Positions 63,075 to 64,000 of a DNA stretch of 64,000 bases are shown one piece after another. The stretch is from an uncultured Alphaproteobacteria bacterium. Its GTDB lineage: Bacteria; Pseudomonadota; Alphaproteobacteria; Caulobacterales; Caulobacteraceae. Position 1 is the first letter of the stretch, and the number at the start of each line of letters is the position of its first letter. The translations under genes were made by a program, and so were the position numbers. Below the pieces are notes generated by a model, which worked only from the letters and a program-made list of their open reading frames with translations, was not told the origin of the DNA and did no database searches. The stretch is from assembly GCA_903860975.1 (NCBI GenBank), contig CAIOSI010000037.1:1-64000 (forward strand). The letters run 5' to 3'.

Positions 63075-64000
63075 ATGGCTCGCCGACCGCGTGTAATCGG
63101 CCGCTGGATCAAGCGGCAAATGCCGAAGACGCTTTTCGGCCGCTCGCTGCTGATTATCGTACTGCCGGTGGCGATCATGCAGATCGCTGTCACCTACGTC
63201 TTCTTCAATGCGCACTGGGAAACGGTGACCAGCCGCCTTTCTGAGGGGCTTGCTGGCGACATCGCCTGGGCCGTCGAGAGCTATCGCGACGATCCAAGCC
63301 CTGGAGCCTTCGCCAAGCTTTCCAAACGCGCGGAGGATTCCATGAGCCTGTCGATCGCGCTCCAGCCTGGCCGCAAACTGCCAGCCGCGCGGCGCGACGC
63401 GCCGGTACTGATCGAACCCTTCCTTGCGCCCATCGACCAGTCGTTGCAGCGCGCCTTATCCGAGCGCTTAGACCAACCCTTCTGGTTCGACACCACCCGC
63501 TATCCCGCTTACGTCGATATCCGTGTCGCGGTTCCTGGCGGCGTGATGCGGGTGCTGGCCCCGCGCGACAGGGCGTTCGCGACCCAGGGCCACATCTTCG
63601 TGCTTTGGATGACGGTGGCAACGATCCTTTTGACCACTGTCGCTATCTTCTTCATCCGCAATCAGGTCCGCTCGATCGAACGTCTGGCTAATGCGGCGGA
63701 GGCCTTCGGGCGAGGCGCCGACGTCGAGGCTTTCAAGCCGCAGGGCGCGCGGGAAGTTCGCCGCGCCGCCAGAGCCTTCCTCGACATGCGCGCCCGCATC
63801 CAGCGCTACATCGACCAGCGCACGACCCTTTTGGCTTCGGTCAGCCATGATCTGCGCACGCCGCTGACCCGCCTAAAACTGTCACTCGCCCTGGCTGAAC
63901 CTTCGAAGCGCAATGACGCGATGAAGCACGATCTCGCCGAGATGGAGCACATGATCGATGAGTATCTGGCTTTCGCCCGCGGCGAGGGCGGCGAGGCGGT
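63075..64000 (+). CDS. Sensor histidine kinase (EnvZ-like), 3' truncated by window
   Basis: The first 308 residues are visible from the ATG at 63075. A basic cytoplasmic N-terminus and transmembrane helix 1 (LLIIVLPVAIMQIAVTYVFF) precede a periplasmic domain of about 140 residues, then helix 2 (IFVLWMTVATILLTTVAIFFI), a HAMP region and the dimerisation H-box SVSHDLRTPLTRLK with phospho-His258. The ATPase domain lies beyond the window. It is paired with the OmpR-type regulator one base upstream; the signal is unknown. Confidence 0.9.
   Translation, partial: MARRPRVIGRWIKRQMPKTLFGRSLLIIVLPVAIMQIAVTYVFFNAHWETVTSRLSEGLAGDIAWAVESYRDDPSPGAFAKLSKRAEDSMSLSIALQPGRKLPAARRDAPVLIEPFLAPIDQSLQRALSERLDQPFWFDTTRYPAYVDIRVAVPGGVMRVLAPRDRAFATQGHIFVLWMTVATILLTTVAIFFIRNQVRSIERLANAAEAFGRGADVEAFKPQGAREVRRAARAFLDMRARIQRYIDQRTTLLASVSHDLRTPLTRLKLSLALAEPSKRNDAMKHDLAEMEHMIDEYLAFARGEGGEA

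Overview
The window is high-GC DNA from an alphaproteobacterium, most likely a member of the Caulobacterales (Caulobacter/Phenylobacterium-like). The grounds are codon bias, a LexA-type GTTC-N7-GTTC box, many 1-4 bp overlapping gene pairs, and gene families and neighbourhoods typical of that order. The genus is an inference; no rRNA is present. The first 134 bp are the end of an IS3-family element cut by the window edge. The only RNA gene seen is a tRNA-Leu(CAA). No CRISPR array, prophage or replication origin was seen.

0.2-16 kb is an accessory catabolic and redox region: a short-chain dehydrogenase, a TPR protein, an EamA transporter, and three paralogous secreted PQQ-type beta-propeller dehydrogenases, each with an N-terminal cytochrome c domain. 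With them lie a large secreted redoxin / cytochrome c / peptidylglycine-monooxygenase-like / EF-hand fusion protein with its divergent TetR regulator, a CocE-type hydrolase and a beta-lactamase-fold serine hydrolase. Together they look like a periplasmic oxidation and hydrolysis island with an unknown substrate.

16-26 kb is a four-gene RND efflux operon (adaptor, two inner-membrane pumps, NodT-type outer-membrane lipoprotein). Its adaptor carries an unusual C-terminal extension of three cysteine-rich repeats in glycine-rich linkers. 26-28 kb holds a convergent minus-strand group (coq7-like, dsbB, DedA/VTT protein). 27.9-32.9 kb is a tyrosine/homogentisate degradation operon (hppD, isoaspartyl peptidase, hmgA, a 90-aa protein, a fumarylacetoacetase-family gene, marR). 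33-35.5 kb is feoAB with a candidate Fur box.

36.8-44 kb is a membrane-lipid and photoprotection cluster: FAD oxidoreductase plus DUF1365 on one strand; DUF1295, CFA-like methyltransferase, DUF2177, CFA synthase and photolyase on the other. A perfect 9-bp inverted repeat sits in the shared divergent promoter. Next to it is a small CxC...CxC protein gene behind a LexA-type box. 44.6-48.7 kb contains cysK, a sulfotransferase, small proteins, a decayed patch (an OsmC-family gene and a two-gene EamA-like transporter pair, all broken) and an HNH endonuclease.

48.7-64 kb is mostly housekeeping and catabolic genes: a TetR regulator, gluQ, EamA, SelO, an SDR, a carboxymuconolactone-decarboxylase-family protein, nhaA, an esterase, an aldehyde dehydrogenase, an SMP-30 lactonase, a pteridine-reductase-like SDR with folB, ilvE, and a two-component system whose kinase runs off the end. 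Two very small membrane-protein genes (33 and 26 codons) with convincing ribosome binding sites lie in gaps here. The most novel-looking items are the adaptor/cysteine-repeat fusion, the four-domain copper monooxygenase-like protein beside three cytochrome-PQQ paralogues, the putative SOS-controlled small Cys protein, and the decayed transporter/OsmC junction.
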